Below, piece after piece: positions 42,552 to 52,948 of a DNA stretch of 64,000 bases. Made by a program: the position numbers and the translations under genes. The stretch spans positions 90,255,871 through 90,319,870 of the forward strand of contig CM042152.1 of assembly GCA_023376005.1 (NCBI GenBank). The letters are read 5' to 3'. The first letter of the stretch is position 1. Each line of letters starts with the position of its first letter. The stretch is from Doryteuthis pealeii. Taxonomy: Eukaryota; Mollusca; Cephalopoda; Myopsida; Loliginidae. The notes below the pieces were generated by a model, which ran no database searches, had not been told where the DNA came from, and worked only from the letters and a program-made list of their open reading frames with translations.

Positions 42552-43489
42552 ATGTCTATCCAAGTATTCGTCTACCTTTGTTGACCCCCCCCCAAAAAAA
42601 AACAAGTTCTTTTTGAGGGGTGGGGCCTGCAATCAAGTCTGATGTTAACTGATAAAGTAATCTTTCGTCACTGTCTGTATATCCTTCTTCCTTTCCTTTC
42701 CTCCTTCGCTTTGTAGGTCAGTCAGGTGTGCACGCCACTCTGCCCTGTCTTCTCTGGACTCCCGCTATTTATGGATGTAGCTTTCAACATCCGGGGTTCT
42801 CAAGTTAAAAACAATTCAGTTACTATGATCAGGACAATCATCTGGGCCACTGAGTCGATCTGGGGTCTGCGCAACACCCAAGTCTTTTTTTTTTTTTCAT
42901 TTCGGAAGGATGCAAGTTCGATTCTGGCAAGCAAGATGGTAGTTGCCATGCATTGCCGCCATCTGACTCCCATTCTCCATCACATATATATATGTATGTA
43001 TATGTATAATATATATATATATATATGAGGTAGGTATAAGGATGGTGAACAAGAAGTGAAAACTCAACACAAATCTAAGAGTTGAAACGATTCGTCCGAA
43101 TTCATATGGACATCATCGGTCAAATGATTTTTATTGAAAGCAAAATTTCGTGCAAGTACAAGTGAATTTGGTGGGGGGGTGAGTTTGTAGTGGAAGTGAA
43201 GGGAAGGAGGTTAGGGGCAGACATGAATGAAGTGAGGGTAGTAAACAGGAAGTGGAGAGAGGGTGGGAGTGGATGGGCACAGGGGTGGGTAAAGGGAGGG
43301 GGTAAAGTTCTGGTGTGTTTGATGTCAGCGGAAGATAAGGCGGAGGGGAGAGTTGAGTGATCTCAGGTCACTGGCTCAGTTAGTGGGAAGAGCAGGGGGG
43401 AGGATTTTCTGATTCCTGAAGTATAGGTAGAGAAGAATGGAGAGTATGTATATATGTATATATATGTGTATGTATATATATTTTTGCTT
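42552..43489. other. Unannotated; tRNA-like fragment and G-rich stretch
   Basis: GATGCAAGTTCGATTCTGG (42908-42926) is B-box-like. TA/GTA-rich at 42985-43026. 43175-43410 is G-rich on the forward strand. TTGAAACGATTCGTCCG at 43081 is PLE-tail-like. No gene seen. Confidence 0.5.
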
Positions 43490-43755
43490 TCTTTTATTTT
43501 CACTCTGTGATCCTTTAGATCAGCAAAATCCAGTAGTTGACAAGTTATTTTCTTTTTCGTTAATTAACAGATCTAGTCTTCTGCCTGGGATTGAGTGCTC
43601 TGTTTGTATCTCTAAGTTCCAGATAATTTTATACATCTCATTTTCTCAGACAGATTCTGGTTTGTGTATAAACCATTTGTTAGCTGTGTCTAGTCTTGTA
43701 TTCCTTCTGTTCCAGTTTTCTGCATTCACCAATGTGATTATTATTATTGCTGTTG
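43490..43755 (-). pseudogene. LINE ORF fragment (RTE-like)
   Basis: The reverse strand encodes ENWNRRNTRLDTANKWFIHK, then a WNLEIQTEHSIPGRRLDLL-like tract and a LVDF-like segment. This is the part of the RTE-like ORF just upstream of the piece seen at 20050-20310. Stop-containing. Confidence 0.7.
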
Positions 43756-44392
43756 TTCTTGTTTAAGAATTTAAAGAAGGAAAGCACAATCCTCCTCAGA
43801 GCAATACTTCACATTCTAGAATAAGCAAATGAGAAAGACTGGATCCAGAATGTGATAAAACAAAACAAAGTTTAAATTATGCAGAACTAAATTATATCTA
43901 ATGGTTTTTAAAGAATCAGACACAATGTCTACTTCAATGTAAGTATATCAAAGGAAGACGCATTTTCTTTCTTTTTTATGTTACCTGGATTGAAATAAAA
44001 ATCAGGAGAAAAAAAATGAATTTTGTAAACTTGTAAATGTACATTTACACAGAAAATATTTCCCCTCTTTTTTTAAATATATATTTCAAGTAAAATAGAG
44101 AGAGAGGGGGTGTGGGGGTGATTTGCAAATAAGTCTCAGCAACTGTGCTTGGTGAAAGAGTTTTTTAGAATATAGGAAATATTAGATTTTTATTTAGAAA
44201 AGAATGTTAGGAAAAATTTAGGAGTATGATTTTATTTTGATCTTGGAGAAAAATTTGCTCTCAGAGAAACTGTCAGGAAAATCTTTAAAAGTGAATCTTT
44301 TTGATAAAATTGTACAGTTAGCTCGAGATTTTATAATACATTCTGGGACCATTACAATTCAGATTAGTTTTACTTGAATTATCACATTATAT
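43756..44392. other. No recognisable feature
   Basis: AT-rich. Confidence 0.55.
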
Positions 44393-44396
44393 ATAC

Positions 44397-44460
<64 letters not shown>
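44393..44460. repeat. (CT)n(AT)n microsatellite
   Basis: Pyrimidine run, then about 25 AT units with one phase slip, directly abutting PAL2. Confidence 0.95.
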
Positions 44461-44462
<2 letters not shown>

Positions 44463-44654
44463 GAGGTATAGAAATAGATAAACAATATTAAATATTGTAC
44501 TAACAAATGCCTGTTTCAACCTATGGGTTTATAAAATGTAATTCATTTTAATTTTAAAATGATTTCAATTGAATTATACTTTATAAACCCCATAGGTTGA
44601 AACAGGAATTTGTTAGTATAATATTTCAATAGTTTTTCTATTTCTATACCTCAT
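44461..44654. repeat. PAL2 palindrome, ~86-bp arms
   Basis: 44461-44546 (ATGAGGTATAGAAATAG, CCTGTTTCAACCTATGGG) is inverted at 44569-44654 with few differences. Like PAL1, it abuts a TA array. Confidence 0.85.
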
Positions 44655-44827
44655 ACTATCAGATTTATTCCATTTCCCTGACCAAAAGAGAAAGAAAGTT
44701 AGTTGGCAACAGACTACATATATGACAATCGTTCACCATTAGTGACTGCCATTCAACTGCCTATTGACAGATTGAGACCAAGCTGTGGGATAATTTATAT
44801 AGTTTTGTGTTTTACACATTACCACCT

Positions 44828-45179
44828 ATACTGTATCTCAAGATGATGAGTCAACAGGCTTTAAAATCGCCGCCAATTTTGGAAAACGGCGATTTCTATG
44901 GAGAATGGAAGCATGACTTGACAGTATGGAAAAAATGTATACAGACTTGCCTAGGAATAAATAGGGCCCAGCAGTTTTTCTCACTTTAACTGGACAAGCA
45001 AGAGATTGTGTTAGAGACGTACAACCTGAGGAAATTGGTTATGAAAACAGTGTGCAGCAAATAATAGACAAACTGGATACACTATTTTTAAAGAACGAAA
45101 ATATTCGGGTTTATTTGGCCCTTAAGGAATTTTATGATTACAGGCATCCTTCCAGAGTAAGTATGATTGACTTTTTCTA
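44828..45179 (+). pseudogene. LTR-retrotransposon gag relic
   Basis: Frame 1 (44834-44986) encodes SPPILENGDFYGEWKHDL then VWKKC. After a frameshift near 44970 the text continues AVFLTLTGQARDCVRDVQPE, IIDKLDTLFLKNENIR and LALKEFYDYRHPS. PP.LE.G..Y..WK.DL.W and FL.L.G.AR are Copia-like gag features. No zinc knuckle; the frame ends at TAA (45177-45179). It continues in decayed form to a SINE-A insertion at 45228. Confidence 0.7.
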
Positions 45180-45227
45180 ACTCCAACTTTTTAGATTGCC
45201 AGCTGATAGATTATATACAAACTAGAG

Positions 45228-45510
45228 TATGTAGCGAAGCGCGTGGTGTAATGGTTAAAGTCATGGGAAATGGACTCGTCGCCCCGAGTTCAAATCCAGG
45301 ACGTGATAGTTGCATTTCATTTAGCGCTAATATCCTTGGGAAAGGTATGAATCCTACTCTCCCTCCAGCTATGGGTAAATAGTAGGGCAGACTGGGCTCT
45401 TTAACCTTAGTTAGGCAACCGGTCTAGGAGAAGGAAAACTCTGAATTCAAACCTGCTGAACTCCGCTTAAGAAATTGACCTTGTGTCACATCCTACTCGT
45501 GCGTGGGATT

Positions 45511-45539
<29 letters not shown>
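45228..45539 (+). mobile_element. SINE-A, full length, 15-bp TSD
   Basis: Head GCGTGGTGTAATGGTTAAAG (A-box) and GAGTTCAAATCC (B-box), body, tail GATTGG.AAA(TA)n. TSD ATATACAAACTAGAG at 45213-45227 and 45540-45554. The TA array lies inside the TSD limits, so it belongs to the element. Confidence 0.92.
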
Positions 45540-45546
<7 letters not shown>

Positions 45547-45554
45547 AACTAGAG

Positions 45555-45890
45555 AAATTTCTGAATTGTACATTAAGTTTATTATAGTCAATCATTTCTA
45601 TCAGACTGTTGAAATCTCATCTGATAGAGTTAGATGAAGACATAATTAAAAATAGGAATTTGTTTATCTAGACATTTGTGATGAGTATTTATTATTGATA
45701 AGTGTGATCTATCTTTGATAAAAAAAAAAGAGATGTAAAATGAGACCAGTTTATGTTTCTTTTTCAAGTGTGCTAGACAAAATACTTTTTAATTATGAAT
45801 AGAGAATCAAATTTCCCTCTTTAGAATATGCAACTGTTTGCTTAATAACAACTTATTAGAATGTCCTTGATGATTTAGGACATTCTAACA
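45555..45890. other. No recognisable feature
   Basis: AT-rich; possibly more of the interrupted retrotransposon. Confidence 0.5.
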
Positions 45891-46269
45891 TGTGTGGTGT
45901 ACTTATTAATGTCTACAGAGAATTTGGGGATTGAATTGAAAACGGTAATCAGATTTCTGGAGAAAGAGAAGAAAAAGAAATAAGAGCAAAAAGAGGTTAA
46001 AGTTTGGAAGGGTAAACACTCAACAGGTGCCAGTCATTGACTGACCAATGACCCCAGAACTAGATTTAAAATAAAAATGGAAGTCACAGTTTCTGTGGAG
46101 GAACAGAAGTGGATGTGACCCTCACCCCAAGACCACAAATGGATGTAAAGAAAATTTGGCTTCTCTTCCACTGGACCTGAGAAGGGGCGGACATGGTTGT
46201 TGGGTCCCCGTCATTACATGTCTAGGGTAGCAACGAACAGTGCACATGAACATGATTTACGATACTCAC

Positions 46270-46306
<37 letters not shown>

Positions 46307-46356
46307 TAACCCACCAGCATAGGAAGAAATAAACAACCTCTTTTTGACTATACAAC
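45891..46356 (+). mobile_element. LTR, family L5
   Basis: Second copy of 7444-7877, with a longer (CT)n in the middle (46265-46301). Ends AAATAAACAACC...GACTATACAAC. SINE-A follows almost immediately. Confidence 0.65.
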
Positions 46357-46360
46357 TTTT

Positions 46361-46650
46361 TGCGTGGTGTAATGGTTATTACCATCAAAAAATGGACTTG
46401 GCAACACAAGTTCATATCCTGGATGAGGCTGTTTGCTTTTCACATAGTGCTAAAACACTCAGGGGAAAGTAGACATCCAGCTATTGTCCCTCCAGCTATG
46501 GGTAAATAGTTGGGTGGAGTTGGCTCTTTAACATGATTAGGCAACCAGTCTTAGAGAAGGAAAAGGAAAAGTCTGATTTCAAACCGGTTAAACTCTGCTT
46601 TAGAAACTGACCTTGTGTGCCCTCCTACTCCTGTGGAGAGGTAGGTAAAT
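46361..46650 (+). mobile_element. SINE-A
   Basis: Head GCGTGGTGTAATGGTTATTA, B-box-like AAGTTCATATCC, body and tail GTGGAGAGGTAGGTAAATAT. The TA array is reduced. Confidence 0.85.
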
Positions 46651-46820
46651 ATGATAAGAAATGTACATGCATGTACAACAATGAAGATTTAAATTTAAAA
46701 AATACAACATAGTTCATATCATCTGCTTGTGTGTTGCCCTGAGATTTTATGTGAATGAATATATATGTAAGTGAGGTCTGTCTATTTGTGAAAGCTTTTA
46801 GTATCATATTGTATGATGTC

Positions 46821-47534
46821 CATAGATGAGTGGAAAACACCATCCCTTATGTCATGGGAAAGAATTTAACACCCTTTCCTTGATAAACCTAGATGTTTGG
46901 TTTGGTTTGTTTTATGGCATATCAACCTTAGTGGGTTATGTAATGCCGATAAAGTTTTGAAATAAATTAATTTTTAATGGATACTCAATTCTTTTTATAA
47001 ATACATTTTTCTATTTAACCCATAGATGTGACCCTAACAGGTACTACCACTCTGGTTTTGATTGGACCTGGGAGCAATGGTGATGAAGGGGTACTCCACA
47101 TTCCCCTGACCTCCAGAACCAGATCCTCATCATCAGATAGAGTTTAACGTCATTCCCAGGACATGTAGACCCTCAGATGCCACCTTCTAGCACCCATATG
47201 ATAAAAGGGTTGGGGTTGCCATAAGGGCAATATGATTGAGGCAATCATATAGGTGCTAGGGCTTGATGTGACCAGCCGATTGATCGGAGGGGGCCTCTCC
47301 GACCACATGTCTAGCCCAAGAAAGGGCCAAAGTGGAGTATTGCAAGTCATGGACTGCTCAACCACCTGGGTTTATCCCAACAGGTGGCCCCATTGGGGGT
47401 GTCTTACCCTCTGCAAAGGTGCAGTTAGTGTATTCTAACGCCCCAGCCTACAGGACAGCATAGATAAGAGGAAAAACACTATCCCTTATGTCATAGGAAA
47501 GAATTTAACACTCTTTCCTTTATATACTAAGATG
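46821..47534. repeat. ~75-bp direct repeats flanking R1
   Basis: 46821-46894 and 47459-47534 share ATCCCTTATGTCAT.GGAAAG and AATTTAACAC.CTTTCCTT; about 85% identical. Unusually long for a TSD. Confidence 0.85.
46896..47458 (-). mobile_element. R1, nearly full length
   Basis: 563 bp with the 5' end GGCTGGGGCGTTAG-like and the full tail. A ~71-codon sense frame remains open (47150-47365), related to the one in 10475-11068. Confidence 0.88.
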
Positions 47535-47703
47535 GATGACTATAGCAATGGATAGTGCTGCCATCTAGCCATCATCTGGCGAAACAAGAGTAGATAATCC
47601 TACAGATGCAGTTTCCTCTTAGCAGAAATCTGGGGTTATTTTTTTTGGTTTTGTTTTTTCTTCACCTGGCACTATTGGAAAACACCTTGCTACTTTGGGC
47701 TTT
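47535..47703. other. No recognisable feature
   Basis: Short spacer. Confidence 0.5.
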
Positions 47704-48145
47704 TGTTATATATTGTACAAACGGAAATAGGAATTTCCGGTTTTATCAAACAAAGAAATATAACAACTGCCCGTTAGCAGATCAAGAGATAAAAATGCGT
47801 AAGAGTAGCTATGAATATAAAAGAACCGAGGGCTCGAGACAGGTCAGTCGTCAGTCAGCCCCGGAGGCAGTCAGTCGGAGAGAGAGTGAGGTGATCGGGG
47901 TCAGTAGTCGGGAGAGTCGATGCGAGTTAGTTGGCCGAGCGGATCTCGTGTAGTTGGTGTTGGAAAAGCTAGCCTTAATATTTACCAACTGAAAAAGCTT
48001 GTCACCCAGAAATTTAATCGAAGGACCGAAAGTCTAAAGACGGAATACATAAATTAAACGGACCCTCTCTCTCGAAGTTAAGAAGCTTGAATTTATTTCA
48101 ATAAACTTCTGTAGGGTAACTTTGGTGTTATTGTCATCCCTTACA
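47704..48145 (+). mobile_element. LTR, family L2
   Basis: TGTTATATATTGTACAAACG...GTCATCCCTTACA, 442 bp. TATA box GAATATAAAAGAACC near 47814 and AATAAA near 48099. No matching TSD. The following GTACCGTGATGCCGCCGC may be the start of an internal region. Confidence 0.78.
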
Positions 48146-48341
48146 ACGAAGATAAAACTATTGCAATTTAGTACCGTGATGCCGCCGCTACGTTACACCT
48201 GCACACATATCTAACACCTGCTACTATAGAGTGAGATCAATTTTACTCAGTAATCCATACATATTCATGTGCAAGACCTAGCAAATCCTAAAATTGATTT
48301 GACTAGAACATCTACCTATTTTACTTATGTATGATTTTTTA
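48146..48341. other. Possible L2 internal leader
   Basis: No frame recognised. Confidence 0.35.
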
Positions 48342-48842
48342 CCTAGACTCATATTGTTTTTGTTTTTTTTTTTTTTTTTTTCAATCTGATCTGGCCTTCT
48401 TAATTATGGGTTCCCATATTGTATTCATTTCTATGCTAGGTCTACTTAACAGCCCAGTACAGCCTATCATATGTGCTGATTCTTTGAGGTGTCTTTTCTT
48501 CCAATGTTCCTCTCAATCTATTATTCTAACTTCATCCCATAAGGGCAGATGGTTTCCCTTTTCATTCCATATATGGTCAGCCATACCCGACTTTTCTATT
48601 TCTCCTCGGACCACTGCTTTACGATGTTCTTCTAGTCTTACTTTCAGTGGGCGGCATGTTTCACCTTTGTATTCTTTGCCACAGCTGCATGGGATGGAAT
48701 ACACACAATTTTTGGTCATGTTATATTCTGTTGAGTACTTGACTCGGACGAGATGTTTACGAAGAGTTGAGTCACTCCTGACTGTTGTCCTGATGTCATA
48801 GGGATTACATATCTTTTGAATCTTTTCAGCCAAGCCTTTCAC
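48342..48842 (-). pseudogene. Penelope-like element GIY-YIG endonuclease relic
   Basis: The reverse strand encodes NCVYSIPCSCGKEYKGETC (GIY-YIG core, with CxC and the conserved KGET), RPLKVRLEEHRKAV, KSGMADHIWNEKGNHLPLWD and EVRIID. A TGA then interrupts and homology continues as EEHWKKRHLKESAHM...WEPIIKKARSD. The TGA lies where an arginine codon (CGA) would read on, suggesting CpG decay. The RT domain is missing upstream, so this is a 5'-truncated copy. The 3' side has an A-rich run. Confidence 0.88.
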
Positions 48843-48887
48843 ATAGGGCAGACAGACTGTGGTGAGTTTTCAGGGTATCATCCTCAT

Positions 48888-49045
48888 TAACATGTTTGAA
48901 TTCAGTATTTTCCTTCTTGCCGTACCAAGTTTAAAGAGCCCATTCTATTTAACCCATAGCTGGAAGGGGAATAGCTGGATTCTCAAGTGCTTTGTGAAAT
49001 GCAAACAGCCTCATCCAGAATTTAAATTGTACAGCTAAGAGTCCA
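48888..49045 (-). mobile_element. SINE-A fragment
   Basis: Reverse SINE-A body and damaged head. Confidence 0.75.
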
Positions 49046-49944
49046 ACAATAATGTAGTTTTCCGCAAGAGAGAAAATGATTGTTGTTTTTAGATTTATTC
49101 TTATAGAGAAGATTACTGAGGCAATTGAACATCAAGCTGATGCTCTCCCCGATGAATTACAACAAATACTCAACTGAATTGAATATAATTTTGTAGGCAG
49201 AAGATTTAGATGAGGAAATAGAATCCATTCTCTATTCTTTTTCCCATGGAACGTGGAATTTGTACTAAAGAACTTTCAACAATGAGAAGTAAAATGAGAA
49301 CATCGCAGAAGCTGCCCACACAAGATTACAAGCTGTGGACAGGGAGTTGAACGTCCAATCTTTTGGTAATTTATGAATGGTTTATGAAAAGCGCAAAAGA
49401 AAAAGACTTTCCTTATATGCAGCTCATTCGGTAAACAACTGAAGAATTTCAGAAAAGTAGGTGCTTACATTAAAGAAATAGTCTATTAATAATATAGATT
49501 TGGTTTATTTGTCTGTAACCGAAACTATGTCACTGCTGATGTCACATTTCCCAAAATTGTCAAATATAGAATATAGAACAGCCAATGGAATTATTAAAAA
49601 AAAAATGTTATCATTATTTTGAATGGAAAAAATTATTTGTGAAATTTGTAATCAAATTTTTTAATTATTTTTTACTTGCCTTTTTTCAGCAACAAAAAGT
49701 TAATTAAAAAGTTTACAAATAGATACTTACGATTCTATGTAAAATCTGTGAAAAATATTCAAAATAATTATTTAAATAATAATTAATAAATGCACATGAC
49801 ATTTTAATTGTATGGTAACAGTATGGTAAATGGAAAGTTACCATTAACCATTGAAAAAGTGATTGAAAGACATTTCACTTTCTCTGACCTAGACGCTGAT
49901 TACTGATTGGCTGAAGGCAAGTGTGAGAAGGGAACTAGATTAGA
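49046..49944. other. Unannotated; Helitron H1 5'-like fragment at ~49494-49560
   Basis: TTTGTCTGTAACCGAAACTATG...GATGTCACATTTCC resembles the H1 5' region. The rest was not recognised. Confidence 0.5.
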
Positions 49945-50165
49945 TTTTGGCCATTAGTAGAAAGGAGCAGATGCAAGGGATGTTTGCTCCCAAGATGCAT
50001 AGTTATAAAACCCTTTTGGGCTAATAAAGACATCTTGTAAAAAAAATAACAAGTCTTGCTTCATTATTATAAACAACCAAGAAATCAGCACAGACAACCC
50101 AGCCCAGCAGAAGAAAAAAAATGGCAAGTTACAAAACAGAACCAAATAAGAAACCAACTTTCTCC
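49945..50165 (+). mobile_element. LTR fragment, family L4
   Basis: Matches 33726-34112 inverted: GTTATAAAACCCTTTTGGGC, AATAAAGACATC, AACAAGTCTTGCTTCATTAT, then AGCACAGACAACCCAGCCCA. TATA and polyA signals are in LTR-like positions. Confidence 0.6.
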
Positions 50166-50885
50166 ACTCTTGCTATTTATATACCCGGTAAATCGGTACT
50201 ATAGTGCGAAGTAGAATAAACCTTCCACCGGTGAACCAGTGCTATGGCGTAAGGCATTATAAAAGTGCCACCAGTTCACTGGTGTAAGGGCTTCGAATGT
50301 TTAATATTAGTGAAATTAGCAACATAGCTCAGTTGGTTCAGCTTCAGCCAAGCAACCACAATTGTTTTTTGTTTACAAGATTTTAAAACACTTATAACAG
50401 TTTCTTCTAAGAAATCAATAACAAAAAAATCAAATACTCTGTGTACAGAAAATTACTAAACAGCAGAGGTGCTGTCGGTGTATTCTACTGCCTCAGCCGA
50501 TAGAGTTAAATAAATAAGGACACAAGTTTAATACTTCGCTCCTTTTAATTGTTACTTTTTAGGGGTAAAAAAGAAAATAAATTAAATTAATATTTCTTAT
50601 CACTTTAACGCAATAAGCAACTAAGAAATGATATGTACAAAACAGTTTTTAGAAAAATAGATTTATGTTCCAAAACACTCAAAAGTTAAGGATCATATTT
50701 TAAATGTAAAAAAAAGAAGATAATTCCAAAAATCACAAGAAATGTTGTGTAAATAATAATAACGATCAGGACAATAGTCCGAAAAATCCAGATAATACAA
50801 GTTTGTTTGTTTATTTGTATGTGTGTATCTTTAGTAGAGCAAAGAAAGGGGATAGTGCAGGTATTAGACCTTTCACACTGAATAT
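50166..50885. other. Unannotated with small repeat fragments
   Basis: R1 5'-end fragment at 50459-50510 (CTGTCGGTGTATTC, CAGCCGATAG); SINE-C tail end at 50760-50802 (AGGACAATAGTCCGAAAAATC); a tRNA-like TAGCTCAGTTGGTTCAGC at 50324. Confidence 0.6.
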
Positions 50886-51192
50886 TGAAGAATAATTAAA
50901 GTTCCAATTACTGTTGAACTGGGAAGACAAGGCAACAAACGATTGTAACTGAAATACAAACCCGAATGTCACAAAGTCTACTGCAGAATGACAGGATATA
51001 TATAAGACTCCATAATGTCATTAAAATCAAGCAGTCAAGTAGCCAATCAGAACTCAAGGAATGGAATCACCCAAATCACCCAAATTCATGAATGGGTCAT
51101 TCTGGATTTCTATATATACCAACTGTCTTGGACACTGCTTAAGCTGTACTTAGCTGCTGCTATTCAAACCAACAGTAAACTTACCGACTTCA
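50886..51192 (+). mobile_element. LTR, family L3
   Basis: TGAAGAATAATTAAAG...CCGACTTCA, with TATA (TCTATATATACC) and AATAAA overlapping the 3' limit. TSD not resolved. Confidence 0.75.
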
Positions 51193-51540
51193 ATAAATAT
51201 AAGTCGCATGAATCAGAGATAAAAAGATTTATATATAAGCTTATTCATATAAACTAATATACAAGTTGAGGGAGCTAAATAATACACTAAAAATATGCAT
51301 ATATACATGTATTAAGTAATTCTTGTGAGGATGTTTTTGCTTCTTTTTTTCCCCCAATCAACCAGAGGATGTGCCTTTCATTACACGCATGCAGGTAATC
51401 AGTTAAATTTAATTAACACTTGTCAAGTTAATCATGTTTCCTTCAGATCACAAGGTTAAATTAACTTGGAAAAATTAATGAATACAAAATATCCATGAGC
51501 ATGGATTGTTCTCATGAAATAAAAACAATCTATCCTAATA
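51193..51540. other. No recognisable feature
   Basis: AT-rich. Confidence 0.5.
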
Positions 51541-51708
51541 GGTTTGGTTTGTTTTACAGCATATCGATCTCAGTGGGTCATTTAATGCCATAGATGGGAC
51601 CCTAACAGGTACTACATATCCGGGTCAGAGTGGACTAGGGAGCAATGGTGATAAAGGGGCACTCCACATTCTCCAGACCTACAGAACAGGAACCTCACCA
51701 TCAGGTAA
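51541..51708 (-). mobile_element. R1, 5'-truncated with internal deletion
   Basis: Tail GCATATCGATCTCAGTGGG, then body to CCTCACCATCAGG. Confidence 0.85.
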
Positions 51709-52085
51709 CATTGTGGCTAGAACAAAAAAAAGATCAAAATTCGAAACAACTGGGCACGTGGATTAAAGCCAGCCAATCAACAGCTCAAATACATAGTTAA
51801 TTATTTAATCGCCGATCTTGAATGCTGTTCATTTGCACGTATTCGACATTGACACACAGACCTGCAGCCAAGGACTTTGCTCAATGCAAGGATTTTACCC
51901 AACACTAAGGGACATCGAGGAACAACCAAAGGATTCTACCGAACACTGAGGGACAATGAGGAACAACCAAAGTTTTTTTTCCACTAAGAATCAGCTTCTG
52001 CTTAACACAAGGGATCTCCACTGTAAAGTGCACTCACTTGAAACCTAAGAATGGCCACAAAAATCATAACAGTCATCATATGAAC
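51709..52085. other. Short imperfect tandem repeat
   Basis: AACACT(A/G)AGGGACA..GAGGAACAACCAAAG recurs about every 45 bp at 51900-51980. Otherwise unannotated. Confidence 0.5.
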
Positions 52086-52310
52086 TTTTCGACCCACTGA
52101 TAAGTGAACACGGGTTCTCACAGTCCAATATAGTTTGTCGCCTTCACAACATTGGCAAATTTTTCGACCCACTGATAAGTGAACACGGCTTCTTACAGTC
52201 CAGTATAGTTTGTCGCCTTCACAACATTGGCAAATTGTTCGACCCACTGATAAGTGAACACGGCTTCTTACAGTCCAGTATAGTTTGTCGCCTTCACAAC
52301 ATTGGCAAAT
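52086..52310. repeat. 75-bp tandem repeat, three units
   Basis: Units from 52090, 52165 and 52240 (CGACCCACTGATAAGTGAAC, GTTTGTCGCCTTCACAACA). 75 bp is divisible by three, so a reverse-strand frame stays open through the units; see findings. Confidence 0.92.
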
Positions 52311-52948
52311 AGATTCGGAGCTGCTGAATTGTGGTGGGGAGAAGTTTTGTCATTTATTGTATTTCTTCAAAAGTCACAAAAGAGTCAACCATTCTCCTTA
52401 AATCAATCCAGAAAAGAGATTTAACATCTCGTCTTGGTAAATATTGTAAATTATTCCTTTTTGTGGTTTTGATATTTCTATTTTATTTCAAAGATAAGAC
52501 TTATCTCTACAAATGGGATTCTTTGATTATTTATAAATTTTTAATCTGATTTTTCTTTGAGCTCTCCTCTCAAACGTTACTCTAACTTCTACCAAAGATT
52601 CAGTATTTTGAATTGCAAATTATCATTTATCTCTTCACAGATTTTTGGTAGTCAACACAGAAGAGAGAAAAAATAACAGCAAGTCTGATTTCTAGGAGTT
52701 TCATCAGTATTCCCACTATCTTTAGTAGCCTCAAAGTCCAGTCACTTCCTGTTTATAAAATCTCTATAATAATTATTATTAAAGTCTCATCACTAGTATG
52801 CCACAATGGGTGATGGAGAAGCAGACCAAAGATTCTACTTTGTTCATTCAGCTTTCATTTCGGAGGGTGCATATTTTTGCGAGTATTTTTAAAATATACA
52901 AAATGTGTGTGAGTGTGTGTTAAAATCCCATTATATATCTGATATATA
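52311..52948. other. Unannotated; Helitron H1 3'-end remnant at ~52857
   Basis: TTTCGGAGGGTGCATATTTTTGCGAG resembles the H1 hairpin and 3' end (shown in part). No gene. Confidence 0.5.

Noticed and set aside
47606..47953. 115-codon frame
   Set aside because: Overlaps the L2 LTR promoter region and extends across its boundary; no protein features.
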